Shown: positions 48,555 through 57,290 of the stretch, piece after piece
Layout of the letters: every line of letters begins with the position of its first letter
Numbering within the stretch: the first letter of the stretch is position 1
Source: Streptomyces sp. TG1A-8
Lineage (GTDB): Bacteria > Actinomycetota > Actinomycetes > Streptomycetales > Streptomycetaceae
DNA: 64,000 nucleotides
Direction of reading: 5' to 3'
NCBI RefSeq assembly: GCF_030499535.1
Contig: NZ_JASTLB010000001.1
Location: 6,634,001-6,698,000 of the forward strand
Notes under the pieces: model-generated
The model's database searches: none
Told to the model about the DNA's origin: nothing
What the model saw: only the letters and a program-made list of their open reading frames with translations
Program-made: the position numbers and the translations under genes

Positions 48555-48581
48555 TTCGTTAATGAAACTTCGTTTAACGAA
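48555..48581. promoter_or_regulatory. Perfect inverted repeat TTCGTTAA-N11-TTAACGAA, TetR-type operator
   Basis: Two 8-bp arms with an 11-base spacer between divergent TetR and nitrilase genes. Size and location fit a TetR homodimer operator controlling both promoters. Confidence 0.75.
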
Positions 48582-48600
48582 CCAGGAAGGCACCTCCCCC

Positions 48601-49509
48601 ATGGCCTCACCCCTCCCACTCGCCCTCGTCCAGGCCGCCGCGCATCCCGCGGACGCGTTCGACTCCTTCGCCTCCGGCCTGGAACGGCTGGTCCGGCAGC
48701 GAGACGCCGTGCGTCTGTTCGTCTTTCCGGAGCTCCACCTCAACACCACCGCGCCCGGGGCCGGACCCGGTGACGGGGCGGCGCTCCCGGAGGACCTCGC
48801 CGAACCCCTGGACGGCGCCCGCGACCGGCGGCTGGCCGAGCTCGCCGCGGACCTCGGCGTCTGGCTCATGCCCGGCAGCTTCTACGAACGGGGCGGCGGG
48901 GACCGGATCCACAACACCGCTCCGGTGTACTCGCCCGCCGGCCGGCGCGTCGCCGCCTACCGGAAGATCTGTCCGTGGCGCCCCTACGAGACGACGGCGC
49001 CCGGCAACGAGTTCGTCGTCTTCGACATGGGCGAGTACGGGCGCGTCGGCATGTCGATCTGCTACGACGCGTGGTTTCCGGAGATCTCCCGCAACCTCGC
49101 CCACCTGGGGGCGCAACTGATCGTCAACCTCGTGCAGACGCCCACCAGCGACCGGGAGCAGGAAGTCGTGCTGGCCCGTGCCAACGCGATCACCAACCAG
49201 GTGTTCGTCGCGAGCGTCAACGCCGCCACCCCCACCGGCCTCGGACGCAGCCTGCTGGTCGACCCGGAGGGCCGGGTCCGCACGCAGGCCGTGGGCGCCG
49301 AGGCGTGCGTGCTCACCGACGTCATCGACCTCGCCGAGACCGACCGCGTCCGCCGGTACGGCACCGCCGGCCTCAACCGGGTCTGGGACCAGTTCCAGCC
49401 CGGAGACGCTCCCGTGGACCTCCCGCTCTACTCCGGCAGGATCGACCCGGACACCTGGGGAACCCGCCGCCTCGCGCACGCCCCCCAGGAAACGGCGGAA
49501 CAGTCATGA
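48601..49509 (+). CDS. Carbon-nitrogen hydrolase (nitrilase superfamily)
   Basis: 302 residues. Catalytic triad: E44 (FPELHL), K122 (YRKICPW) and C154 (SICYDAWFPE). It hydrolyses an amide or nitrile to the acid; the neighbouring amino-acid-type permease suggests an imported amide substrate. AGGAAGG precedes the ATG at 48601. Its stop overlaps the permease start as ATGA. Soluble, no signal peptide. Confidence 0.88.
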   Translation: MASPLPLALVQAAAHPADAFDSFASGLERLVRQRDAVRLFVFPELHLNTTAPGAGPGDGAALPEDLAEPLDGARDRRLAELAADLGVWLMPGSFYERGGGDRIHNTAPVYSPAGRRVAAYRKICPWRPYETTAPGNEFVVFDMGEYGRVGMSICYDAWFPEISRNLAHLGAQLIVNLVQTPTSDREQEVVLARANAITNQVFVASVNAATPTGLGRSLLVDPEGRVRTQAVGAEACVLTDVIDLAETDRVRRYGTAGLNRVWDQFQPGDAPVDLPLYSGRIDPDTWGTRRLAHAPQETAEQS

Positions 49510-50870
49510 CGTCGGCCCCCGAGAACACCAGCCGGCTGACACCGCGGCTCGGCCTGCTGTCCATCGTCGTCTTCGGCCTGTCCTACATGGCTCCCGCCAT
49601 CGTGGTCTCGACCTTCGGCGTCATCGCCTCCACCTCCAAGGGCGTGGCGCCCACCGCGTACGTCGTGGCGACACTGGCCATGACCCTGACGGCGCTGAGC
49701 TACGGCAAGCTCGCCCGCGACCACCCCGCCTCCGGTTCGGTGTACACCTATGCGCGCAAACTGCTCGGCTCACGCATCGGTTTCCTCGCCGGCTGGGCGC
49801 TGCTGCTCGACTACCTGTTCCTGCCCATGGTGGCCTGGTTGATCCAGGCCCTCTACCTCCACGTGCAGTTCCCCTTCCTGCCCACGTGGTGCTGGCTGGT
49901 CGCCGTCATCGCCGTCACCACGTTCATCAACGCGCTGGGCCTGCTCATAGCCGACCGCGTCAACAAGGTCCTGCTCGGTCTGACCGCGCTGGGGCTGCTC
50001 GCCCTCGTCGTCGTCTGCGTCCACACGATCGGCGGCGCTCCGGCGGAGGGCGGCGCGCACGCCCTGTGGAACCCCGCCACCTCGCTGGGGGCCGTCACCG
50101 CGGCGGCGGCGATCGCCGCGTACTCCTTCCTCGGCTTCGACGCCGTCAGCACCCTCAGCGAGGAGGTGCGGGACCCGCGTCGCAACGTCCCCCGCGGCAT
50201 CCTGCTCACCGTCGTCATCGGCGGCGGCATCTTCTTCCTCGTCTCGTTCCTCCTGCAGTGGGTGCACCCGGGCGCCGTCTTCCACGACGAGTCGACCGCC
50301 GGGTACGAGGTGGCGCTGCAGGCGGGCGGCAAGGGCTTCGCCGATGTCACGAACGACATCAGTCTCATCGGCGGCTTCGCGTCCTGCGTCGCGATCCAGG
50401 CCAGCACCAGCCGTCTGATGTACGTGATGGGCCGCGACGGAGTGCTGCCCCGCCGGGCCTTCGGCCGGCTCCACCCGCGCACGGGCACCCCCCTGTTCAA
50501 CCTGCTGGTCATCGCGGTCGTCGGACTGCTGGGCACCCGGCTGTCGCTCGACACCGCCACGTCCTTCATCAACTTCGGTGCCTTCCTGGCCTTCACCCTC
50601 GTCAACATCTGCGTGATCGCCGCGTGGCGGGCGCGCCGCCGGGCCGGGACCACCCGGCCCGTCCTCACCCACGTCGCCCTGCCGGTCCTCGGCGCCGTCG
50701 CCGACGTGTACCTGCTGAGCAAGCTGAACCACACCGCCATGGTCCTCGGCCTCATATGGCTCGCGATCGGTGTCCTGTACCTCGTCGTGCTCACGCGCGG
50801 CCTGCGCCGGGAGCCCCCGGAGCTGCACCTGGAGTCCGCCGACCTGCCGGTCGACGCCACGTCGCCCTGA
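49506..50870 (+). CDS. APC-superfamily amino acid permease
   Basis: 454-residue integral membrane protein with about 12 hydrophobic helices. N-terminal LSIVVFGLSYMAPAIVVSTF, the consensus segment GSVYTYARKLLGSRIGFLAGW, and a later AYSFLGFDAVSTLSEEVRDP loop typical of the APC family. It shares translation overlap with the nitrilase and probably imports its substrate. Cytoplasmic termini; the C terminus is acidic. Confidence 0.9.
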   Translation: MTSAPENTSRLTPRLGLLSIVVFGLSYMAPAIVVSTFGVIASTSKGVAPTAYVVATLAMTLTALSYGKLARDHPASGSVYTYARKLLGSRIGFLAGWALLLDYLFLPMVAWLIQALYLHVQFPFLPTWCWLVAVIAVTTFINALGLLIADRVNKVLLGLTALGLLALVVVCVHTIGGAPAEGGAHALWNPATSLGAVTAAAAIAAYSFLGFDAVSTLSEEVRDPRRNVPRGILLTVVIGGGIFFLVSFLLQWVHPGAVFHDESTAGYEVALQAGGKGFADVTNDISLIGGFASCVAIQASTSRLMYVMGRDGVLPRRAFGRLHPRTGTPLFNLLVIAVVGLLGTRLSLDTATSFINFGAFLAFTLVNICVIAAWRARRRAGTTRPVLTHVALPVLGAVADVYLLSKLNHTAMVLGLIWLAIGVLYLVVLTRGLRREPPELHLESADLPVDATSP

Positions 50871-50895
50871 GCCGGCGCGTGCGACCGGCCCCCGT

Positions 50896-50943
50896 GCGCG
50901 TGCGGGCCGGGCACCGGACATGCGGTGCCCGGCCCGCACGCGC
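50896..50943 (+). terminator. Terminator after the permease gene
   Basis: Perfect 20-bp stem (50896-50915 with 50924-50943) and 8-base loop, 25 bases after the permease stop. Confidence 0.9.
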
Positions 50944-51276
50944 GCCGCGCGCCTGGGCGTGCGGGACGCCACCGGGCGCCGCTCCACCACCGGGATCACG
51001 CCTCGCCGCAGCTCCCGTACCGGTCGCGACGGCGTCGGGGGCGACGGCGGTGGAGCGGGGTCACCGGGCCGGTCGGCCGGGTCCGGCCTCCGGTCCGGGC
51101 GGGAGGCCCTCCGGCCCGCGCCCCGCGGAGCGCACCATCCTGCGGTGCGGACCCTCTTGCTCTGAGTGTCATGTCACCGTCATGCTTGCGCCCGGGTGTC
51201 TACCCGCATAGATCCGTTCCATGGGCTCCACCTGACAGTGAGACACCGACCACTCGTCCCAGGAGGATCGATCCAC
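50944..51276. other. Non-coding stretch upstream of the DUF3103-like gene
   Basis: No gene recognised. It contains the promoter of the exoprotein gene; AGGAGGATCG near 51261-51270 is its ribosome binding site. Confidence 0.5.
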
Positions 51277-52428
51277 GTGAGACCTCGTCATCCCCGCCGG
51301 CGCCGCCTCGGAGCCGTCGCGGCGTCCCTGGTCGTCCTGTGCACCGGCCAGGCCCTGAACGCGCTGCCGGCGACGGCGGCCCCGAAGGCCCCCGCCCCCA
51401 CGTCCGTGGTCCTCGCGGCGCAGGACCACGCCGCACGGGCGGTGGCCGGCTCGCTCGCCGGCTCCGCCTGGCGTGCCCGTGTCCGCACGGCGGCGCTCAC
51501 CTCCGACGAGGTGGCCGTCACCGCCCTGGCCGGTCGGGCCGGCGGCACCCTGAAGTCCACCCTGGCCGCGGCCGACCGCCGGATCGCCGCCGCCAAGGGC
51601 CTGGACGCCGGGGTCGGCCCGCTGCTGCGGCTGCGGCTGGGGGACGCGTCCATGCGCACCGCGCTGGCCGCCGGCGTCACCCCCTGGGTGGCCGCGGCCA
51701 CCTCGGACGACGGCACCGCCACCGTCACCGCCTACGACAGCCGGGGCCGGACCCACGCGCTCGACGCCCGCAGGGTGCCCGCGCACCCGGTGTACGTGGT
51801 CGACATCGACGGCTCCAAGGCACTGGCCGCCGGCCTGGACGTCCTGGACGAGGAACTCGCGCGGTACGGCGTGGACTCCGCCGCGCCGGGCGCGGAGCAG
51901 GCCCCCGCGGGCCGCTCGCGGGAATCGGCGGCCGCCGCGGGCTTCTGGACCACCCGCATCTCCGCGGTCGAACTCTCCGACGACGAGGAACCCTGGGCCA
52001 AGGGCGACGCCGAGATCTACACCCTGGTCACCGGCTTCGGCCAGGACGGCAAGGTCCGGGTCGACCCCGTCGACATGCCGTACCTGGACGACGACGGCAC
52101 GGTCTACCGGCCCAGCCAGGTCCTGGTCAACTGGTCGTACTACAAGTACGACCTGGCCGACGCCGTGATGATGGAGGAGGACGGCAGCACCAACTACCGC
52201 GACCTCGCCAAGGCGATCGCCACCGCCCTGCTCACGATCACCGACCAGGGCGCCTACGTCCCGCTGGTGACCGCGGTCCTGGACGCCATCCCGGACGACT
52301 GGTGGACGGACGATCCCGACTACGTCGACTCCTGGTACACCCTGGCCCGGAGTGACAGCGGCACCCGTTACGGTGCCCGGGGCAACGGCTGGATGACCGT
52401 GGAGCCGTACTTCGTGCAGGAGTTCTGA
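51277..52428 (+). CDS. Secreted DUF3103-like protein
   Basis: 383-residue exported protein. Signal peptide: RPRHPRRRRLGAVAASLVVL, then hydrophobic to ATAA (about residue 34). No catalytic motif recognised. Middle region: WTTRISAVELSDDEEPWAKG and IYTLVTGFGQDGKVR; C-terminal VNWSYYKYDLADAVMMEEDG and SWYTLARSDSGTRYG. The pattern matches what I remember as the DUF3103 family of secreted proteins, function unknown. GTG start with AGGAGG upstream. A 11-bp GC hairpin (52450-52480) follows the stop. Confidence 0.75.
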   Translation: MRPRHPRRRRLGAVAASLVVLCTGQALNALPATAAPKAPAPTSVVLAAQDHAARAVAGSLAGSAWRARVRTAALTSDEVAVTALAGRAGGTLKSTLAAADRRIAAAKGLDAGVGPLLRLRLGDASMRTALAAGVTPWVAAATSDDGTATVTAYDSRGRTHALDARRVPAHPVYVVDIDGSKALAAGLDVLDEELARYGVDSAAPGAEQAPAGRSRESAAAAGFWTTRISAVELSDDEEPWAKGDAEIYTLVTGFGQDGKVRVDPVDMPYLDDDGTVYRPSQVLVNWSYYKYDLADAVMMEEDGSTNYRDLAKAIATALLTITDQGAYVPLVTAVLDAIPDDWWTDDPDYVDSWYTLARSDSGTRYGARGNGWMTVEPYFVQEF

Positions 52429-52449
52429 GACACGCGCCGACGGCGCGAC

Positions 52450-52480
52450 GGGCCGGCGGGAACCACGTCCCCGCCGGCCC
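52450..52480 (+). terminator. Terminator after the DUF3103-like gene
   Basis: Perfect 11-bp stem (52450-52460 with 52470-52480), 9-base loop, 21 bases past the stop codon. Confidence 0.75.
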
Positions 52481-52712
52481 GGCCGCCCCGCGCGGTCACC
52501 GGTGCCACCCACGGGCACCAAGGGCCGGTGCAGTCCCGCGCGGACCGCCGGAACGTGGGCTCCCGGATCGTCGGGCGCGTACCCGTGGGGCCCCCGGGCG
52601 ACGTCCGCGGTGATGCGCCAGCCGAGCCGCACGGCTCCCGGGCGTGACGCGGACGGCCCCCGGCGAGGGACGAGGGGGCGCGGGCCGGCGCGGGGGAGGG
52701 CCCACCGGCCCG

Positions 52713-53714
52713 TCACACGTGCGGTGGGCTCCGCCGGGCGAAGTCCGCCAGCCGTTCGGCGAAGACCTCCACGAGGCGGCGGAGCTCGTCCGGGCGTTCG
52801 ATCACGAACGGGCGGTCCAGCGACGCGAGCGCGGCGGGCAGCCAGTCGAGCCGGTCCACGCGCAGGTCGACACGGGACCAGCGCTCCGCCCCCGGGTCCG
52901 CGCCGCCCGGGGGCGGCGATTCGGTCACGACCGCGACAGCGGCGGGAAGCCGGGTGTGGATCTGCTCGGCCGTCCCCCGGACCCGCAGGGTCACCTCGTA
53001 CCGGTACGGGGCGGTGGCGAGCGCCGTCAGGACGCGCCGCGCCGGGTCGGGTCCGGCGGGCGGCTCGAACGAGCCGGGCAGTGTCCGCGCACTGGTGATG
53101 CGGTCCAGCCGGAACGTCCGGTCCTCGCCGATCGCGGGATCCGTACCCGTCACGTACCACCTGCCCGAGTGGGCGACGAGCCCGTACGGATGCAGCGTGC
53201 GTTCGCTGCGCCGGCCGTCGGCGGCGGTGTACCCGACGGCGACCGGCCGGTGACGGCGCACCGCGTCGGCGAGCGGGAGCAGGACCGTGGATGCGGGGGC
53301 GGCCGGCGCGACCGGCGGAGCCGTGAAGGAGAGGGAGCCGAGCACGGCGTCGAGTCGGCGGTCGAGCCGCTGCGGCAGCACCCGCCGGATCTTGGCCGCC
53401 GCCGTCTCGCCCGCCGCGCCCGCGGCCGTCATCAGGCCGGCCCGCCGGCCCGCGACCAGGCCGAGCAGCACGGCGAGCGCCTCGTCGTCGCCCAGCATGA
53501 GCGGAGGCATGCGGTGACCGGGGGCGAGCCGGTAGCCGCCGTAGCGGCCGCGCACCGACTCGACGGGCACGTCGAGGTCGAGGAGGTGGCCGACGTACCG
53601 CCGCACCGTGCGTGCGTCGACGCCGAGCCGGTCGGCGAGTTCGGCCACGGTCCGGACGCCGCCCGACTGCAGGAGTTCCAGCAGGGTGAGCACGCGCGCA
53701 ATGGGTCGGGACAT
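52713..53714 (-). CDS. HTH-WYL-domain transcriptional regulator
   Basis: 333 residues. N-terminal winged HTH (RTVAELADRLGVDARTVRRY) and a WYL effector domain with the diagnostic GRWYVTGTD and RTFRLDRITSA, plus a C-terminal WCX-like stretch. Divergent from the VOC protein gene across a 90-base gap that contains a perfect inverted repeat; likely regulates that gene and itself. Confidence 0.9.
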   Translation of the reverse strand: MSRPIARVLTLLELLQSGGVRTVAELADRLGVDARTVRRYVGHLLDLDVPVESVRGRYGGYRLAPGHRMPPLMLGDDEALAVLLGLVAGRRAGLMTAAGAAGETAAAKIRRVLPQRLDRRLDAVLGSLSFTAPPVAPAAPASTVLLPLADAVRRHRPVAVGYTAADGRRSERTLHPYGLVAHSGRWYVTGTDPAIGEDRTFRLDRITSARTLPGSFEPPAGPDPARRVLTALATAPYRYEVTLRVRGTAEQIHTRLPAAVAVVTESPPPGGADPGAERWSRVDLRVDRLDWLPAALASLDRPFVIERPDELRRLVEVFAERLADFARRSPPHV

Positions 53715-53728
53715 GCTTGAAGTCTCCC

Positions 53729-53761
53729 GCGGATACCGGGCGGATTCCGTCCGGTATCCGC
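53729..53761. promoter_or_regulatory. Perfect inverted repeat between divergent WYL regulator and VOC genes
   Basis: GCGGATACCGG (53729-53739) is repeated inverted as CCGGTATCCGC (53751-53761) with an 11-base spacer. Good candidate operator of the WYL regulator. Confidence 0.75.
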
Positions 53762-53804
53762 CCTACCGTGCGGTCACAGGCACCGATCGACCGGGAGAGA
53801 ACCC

Positions 53805-54251
53805 ATGGACTTCGTCTCGATCCGCATCATCACGGGCGACGTCGCCCGACTTGTCGACTTCTACGAGCGCGCCGCCGGGGTGCGGGCGGACTGGTCCAAC
53901 GAGGACTTCGCCGAACTCCGGATCGGCTCGGCCACCCTGGCGATCGGCAGCACCCGTACCGTCCCCCTGTTCGCGCCCGGCTCCGCCCGCCCGGCCGACA
54001 ACCGCAGCGTCATCCTCGAGTTCCTCGTCGACGACGTCGACAGCGCCCACCGGAACCTGACCGGCTTCGTGGAGGAGTTCGTCAACGAGCCCACCACGAT
54101 GCCCTGGGGCAACCGCGCACTCCTGTTCCGCGACCCCGACGGCAACCTCGTGAACTTCTTCACCCCCGTCACACCGGCCGCCGTCGAGAAGTTCACCCCC
54201 CGGCGGCCGGGGGCCCCGGCGGGTCCGGCGCCCTCGCGCCGCGGTGACTGA
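53805..54251 (+). CDS. VOC-family glyoxalase/dioxygenase-like protein
   Basis: 148 residues, one VOC fold: MDFVSIRIITGDVARLVDFY, a middle ELRIGSATLAIG, and C-terminal WGNRALLFRDPDGNLVNFF with the family Glu/Asp region. Metal ligands cannot be assigned with confidence (His is scarce). May be a resistance or detoxification protein, which fits the adjacent WYL regulator, but the substrate is unknown. Confidence 0.85.
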   Translation: MDFVSIRIITGDVARLVDFYERAAGVRADWSNEDFAELRIGSATLAIGSTRTVPLFAPGSARPADNRSVILEFLVDDVDSAHRNLTGFVEEFVNEPTTMPWGNRALLFRDPDGNLVNFFTPVTPAAVEKFTPRRPGAPAGPAPSRRGD

Positions 54252-54278
54252 CCGGTCGCGCCGCCCGAACCGGTCGCC

Positions 54279-54321
54279 CGCCCCGTACCGGCCACCGGCC
54301 CGCCCCGTACCGGCCACCGGC
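54279..54321. repeat. Two direct 21-bp repeats in the spacer before the GH64 gene
   Basis: The unit beginning CGCCCCGTACCGGCCACCGG occurs at 54279-54299 and 54301-54321. Function unknown. Confidence 0.7.
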
Positions 54322-54457
54322 ACGGAGGCGGCCCCGCCCGCACGTCCGGCACTCCGCGGCCGGTCCGGCACCGGCAATCGACGACAACTGGGGACATGTC
54401 GGCGTCATCGGCGCGCGTCGGCCAATCCCCGGTGTGTACAGAGCACTTGACCCACCA

Positions 54458-54473
54458 ATTGGTTCAGTCCAAT
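54458..54473. promoter_or_regulatory. ATTGG-TTCAGT-CCAAT, candidate aminosugar-type regulator site
   Basis: 5-bp inverted repeat with 6-base spacer, 57 bases before the GH64 start. Related 16-bp patterns (T-x-TGG-TCTAGA-CCA) occur upstream of chitin-inducible genes in Streptomyces (DasR-type). Similarity is loose. Confidence 0.4.
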
Positions 54474-54529
54474 AGTGATACCGCTCCCCTCGTGTTCGAG
54501 CCACCCCACTTCCCACACAGGAGCCCCTC

Positions 54530-56200
54530 GTGCTCTCCCGCCGTACCTTCCTCACCGCAGCGGCGGCCACCGCTGCGGCTCTCCCCCTGAGCGCTCCAGG
54601 CACCGCTGCCGCCGCCCCCTCCGGTGCCACCGCCGCCTCGCTCCCCATCGCGCTCGCCAACAACTCCGGCACCTCGGCACAGGTCTACGCCTACATCTCC
54701 GGTGCCGACACCTCCGGCTGGCCCGGTTTCGTCGGTGCGGACGGACGCTTCCACCGGCTGCCCAGTCCGTCGTCGGTGCTGACCCCGGCGCCCGACTACG
54801 CCATTCCCCTGGGCGGGTCGGGTTCCGCGCCCGTCCGCCTGACACTCGGCGACTACGTGATCGGGGGCCGGGTGTGGTTCTCGACCGGGCGGAAGATCCA
54901 GTTCTTCGTCAATCCGCCGGGCGGCAACGGGGGCGTCCCCGGTCTGGTGCAGCCCGGCTTCACCAGCTCCGACCCCAACTGGAACACGAGCTGGACGTTC
55001 TGCGAGTTCACGTACAACTCGGCGAACCTGTACGCCAACATCAGCTACGTGGACATGGTGGCCCTGCCGGTGTCGATGGCGACCACCGGTGCCGCCGGCA
55101 ACCAGTCGGTGCCGGCGCTGCCCTCGGGCGCGCTCGCCTCCATCGCCGCCGGGCTGCAGGCACAGCACGCGGCGGACGGCGCGCCCTGGGACCGGCTGGT
55201 GGCGACCGACTCCTCGGGCACGGTCCTGCGGGTGCTCGCGCCCTCGCACGCGCCGACGGACTTCGGCTCGTACTGGCAGCCGTACCTGGACCGGGTGTGG
55301 GACTACTACCGCACCCACACCCTCACCGTGGACGGCCAGGGCTCCATCGGCGCGTACTCGGGAACGGTCAGCGGTGACGTGCTGACCTTCGCCGGGCTCA
55401 ACACCAACGGAGTGCCGTTCACCAAGCCCTCGGCGGCGGACATCTTCGGGTGCGCGAGCGGTCCGCTGTACAACTCGGGGGCCGACGCCCGCTCCGCCGT
55501 CGCGGCACGCCTGGCCGCCGCCCTCAACCGCTCCAGCCTCCTGGTCCCCGGAGGCGCGTCCCAGCCGAACGGGGTGACCCCCGCCCAGTACTACACGGAA
55601 TCGGTCACCAACCACTACGCGCGTCTGGTGCACCGGTACGCGACCATCGGCTACGCCTTCCCGTACGACGACGTCGGCCCGACCGGTGCCGCCCCGGTGG
55701 ACGGCCACCTCCAGGACGCGGCCCCCACGTCCTGGTCGATCATCCTCGGCCCCGGCTCCGGAGGGACGAACCCGCCGGGCGGTGGCGGCACGAGCGCGTA
55801 CTCCACCATCCAGGCGGAGGGCTACGCCGCCCAGAACGGCGCGCAGACCGAGAGCTGCGCCGACACCGGCGGCGGCCTCGACGTGGGGTACCTCGCGGCC
55901 GGGGACTGGCTGAAGTACACCGCGGTGGACTTCGGCGCCTCCTCCCCGGCCCAGTTCGTGGCCCGGATCGCCTCGGGCGTGGGTGCCGGTGTCAGCGGCG
56001 CGATCCGGGTACGGGTGGACAGTGCCACCGGGCCGCAGATCGCCGAGATCGACCTCGGCTCCACCGGCGGATGGCAGGCCTGGCGCACGGTGCCGGCCAA
56101 CATCACGGGGACGGTCACCGGGGTGCACGACGTGTACCTGACCTTCGCCGAGAGCACCGTGGACTTCGTCAACGTCAACTGGTTCACCTTCACCCGCTGA
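54530..56200 (+). CDS. Secreted GH64 endo-beta-1,3-glucanase with C-terminal CBM6
   Basis: 556-residue Tat-exported enzyme: twin-arginine signal (MLSRRTFLTAAAATAAALPL), GH64 domain (about 40-400; the thaumatin-like segment LANNSGTSAQVYAYISG, SWTFCEFTYNSANLYANIS, and HYARLVHRYATIGYAFPYDD), Gly-rich linker, and CBM6 (about 425-556, IQAEGYAAQNGAQTES and VDFVNVNWFTF). Cleaves fungal cell-wall laminarin-type glucans. GTG start with CAGGAG upstream. Confidence 0.92.
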   Translation: MLSRRTFLTAAAATAAALPLSAPGTAAAAPSGATAASLPIALANNSGTSAQVYAYISGADTSGWPGFVGADGRFHRLPSPSSVLTPAPDYAIPLGGSGSAPVRLTLGDYVIGGRVWFSTGRKIQFFVNPPGGNGGVPGLVQPGFTSSDPNWNTSWTFCEFTYNSANLYANISYVDMVALPVSMATTGAAGNQSVPALPSGALASIAAGLQAQHAADGAPWDRLVATDSSGTVLRVLAPSHAPTDFGSYWQPYLDRVWDYYRTHTLTVDGQGSIGAYSGTVSGDVLTFAGLNTNGVPFTKPSAADIFGCASGPLYNSGADARSAVAARLAAALNRSSLLVPGGASQPNGVTPAQYYTESVTNHYARLVHRYATIGYAFPYDDVGPTGAAPVDGHLQDAAPTSWSIILGPGSGGTNPPGGGGTSAYSTIQAEGYAAQNGAQTESCADTGGGLDVGYLAAGDWLKYTAVDFGASSPAQFVARIASGVGAGVSGAIRVRVDSATGPQIAEIDLGSTGGWQAWRTVPANITGTVTGVHDVYLTFAESTVDFVNVNWFTFTR

Positions 56201-56220
56201 CGCACACGGAGCACCCCCGC

Positions 56221-56309
56221 GCGCCCCCTGCCGCCGCCCCCGCGCGCCCCCTGCCGCCGCCCCTGCGCGCCCCCTGCCGCCGCCCCTGCGCGCCCCCTGC
56301 CGCCGCCCC
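56221..56309. repeat. Four tandem copies of a 20-bp core, 23-bp period
   Basis: The core GCGCCCCCTGCCGCCGCCCC starts at 56221, 56244, 56267 and 56290. It is a C-rich tandem array directly after the GH64 gene, followed by a GC hairpin. Copy number may vary between strains. Confidence 0.85.
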
Positions 56310-56332
56310 CCCGCGCACGCGGGGGCGGCGGC
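56299..56332 (+). terminator. Hairpin after the tandem array
   Basis: GC-only inverted repeat with a C-run/G-run mismatch in length (56299-56316 with 56318-56332), downstream of the GH64 gene. Confidence 0.6.
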
Positions 56333-56468
56333 CTTCAGCCGGGGAGCGGCCCCGCCCGTCCGTGCGGCACCGCTGCCGGGCCGCGGGCCGGTCCGGTCCC
56401 CGGCGCCGGGCGTCGTCACGAGCACCGCGCTCCAGCCGGCGGGCCCCCGGCTCACGCGGGGCGCGCCC

Positions 56469-57290
56469 TCACCGGTCCGCACCGTGCCGGGTGGACTCGT
56501 CCAGCATCCGGCGGAACGCGTGACCGGCCCTGAACGATTCGCCGTAGAGGTACGGTGCCCCGGCGCGGAGGGCCTCGGAACGGGCCGTGGAGGACAGGAC
56601 CCCGCCGGTCGGCCCGCTGCCGCCGAACTGGAAGCCGAGCTGGGTCGTGTAGCACCGCGCCGCGGCGGTCTTGTCCGCCAGGACCGCGCCGATGTCGACC
56701 GTCACCTCGCCCGTCCCGCCGGACACGCCGTGCCGGGATCCGGTGTCCGGGGGCGGTGTGCGGGCGGCGTACGGCATGTCGCGCCACCAGCCGATCCGCG
56801 AGGAGGGCGCGGCGGCGGCGACCGCACGGGCGGCGAGCAGGTGGTCGACGTGGTCACCGATGCCCTGGGGAGCGAGGACGAGGTCCGCCGGCACGAGATG
56901 GCGGCGGAGCAGCCGCCGCAGTTCCGCCTCCACCCTGTCGCCGGGACGGGGAGGCCCGAAGAGCTCCCGCGGGCTGTCGTACCCGCGGTGCGGTGCCTCG
57001 GGCAGCGGGAGGTGGACCGGGGGGAGCGTGCCCAGCCGCCGCTGGGCGGCACGGTCCTCGGCGCGGCGCAGGGCCATGTAGTCCACGTCCGCGGGCAGTC
57101 CCTTGTCGAGCTGGGTGGACAGCGCGAAGGGGCCGGGATCGTCGACCGACGCGGTGAAGCAGGTGACGACCCGCACGTGCCAGCCCGCCCTGGACAGCAC
57201 CGCCAGTGTCCCTCCGGCGGAGAAGACCGCGTCGTCCAGGTGCGGGCTGACGGCGACGGCGGTTCGGGGGCCGGACACGGGCGCGCTCAC
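56469..57290 (-). CDS. PIG-L family (LmbE-like) N-acetylglucosaminyl deacetylase
   Basis: 273 residues. Zinc motif PHLDDAVFSAGG near residue 17 (PHxDD) and second His pair HVDHLLAARAV near residue 148. It deacetylates an N-acetyl amino-sugar conjugate, in the manner of MshB. GTG start overlaps the stop of the upstream glycosyltransferase as GTGA. Last gene of the seven-gene minus-strand operon. The neighbouring GT4 suggests it acts on the GT product. Confidence 0.85.
   Translation of the reverse strand: MSAPVSGPRTAVAVSPHLDDAVFSAGGTLAVLSRAGWHVRVVTCFTASVDDPGPFALSTQLDKGLPADVDYMALRRAEDRAAQRRLGTLPPVHLPLPEAPHRGYDSPRELFGPPRPGDRVEAELRRLLRRHLVPADLVLAPQGIGDHVDHLLAARAVAAAAPSSRIGWWRDMPYAARTPPPDTGSRHGVSGGTGEVTVDIGAVLADKTAAARCYTTQLGFQFGGSGPTGGVLSSTARSEALRAGAPYLYGESFRAGHAFRRMLDESTRHGADR

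Noticed and set aside
48562-48600. Upstream ATG (48562) for the nitrilase
   Set aside because: It lies inside the TetR operator and lacks a ribosome binding site; ATG 48601 follows AGGAAGG.
56221-56309. CRISPR array
   Set aside because: Spacers are only 3 bases, repeats are low complexity, and there are no cas genes.
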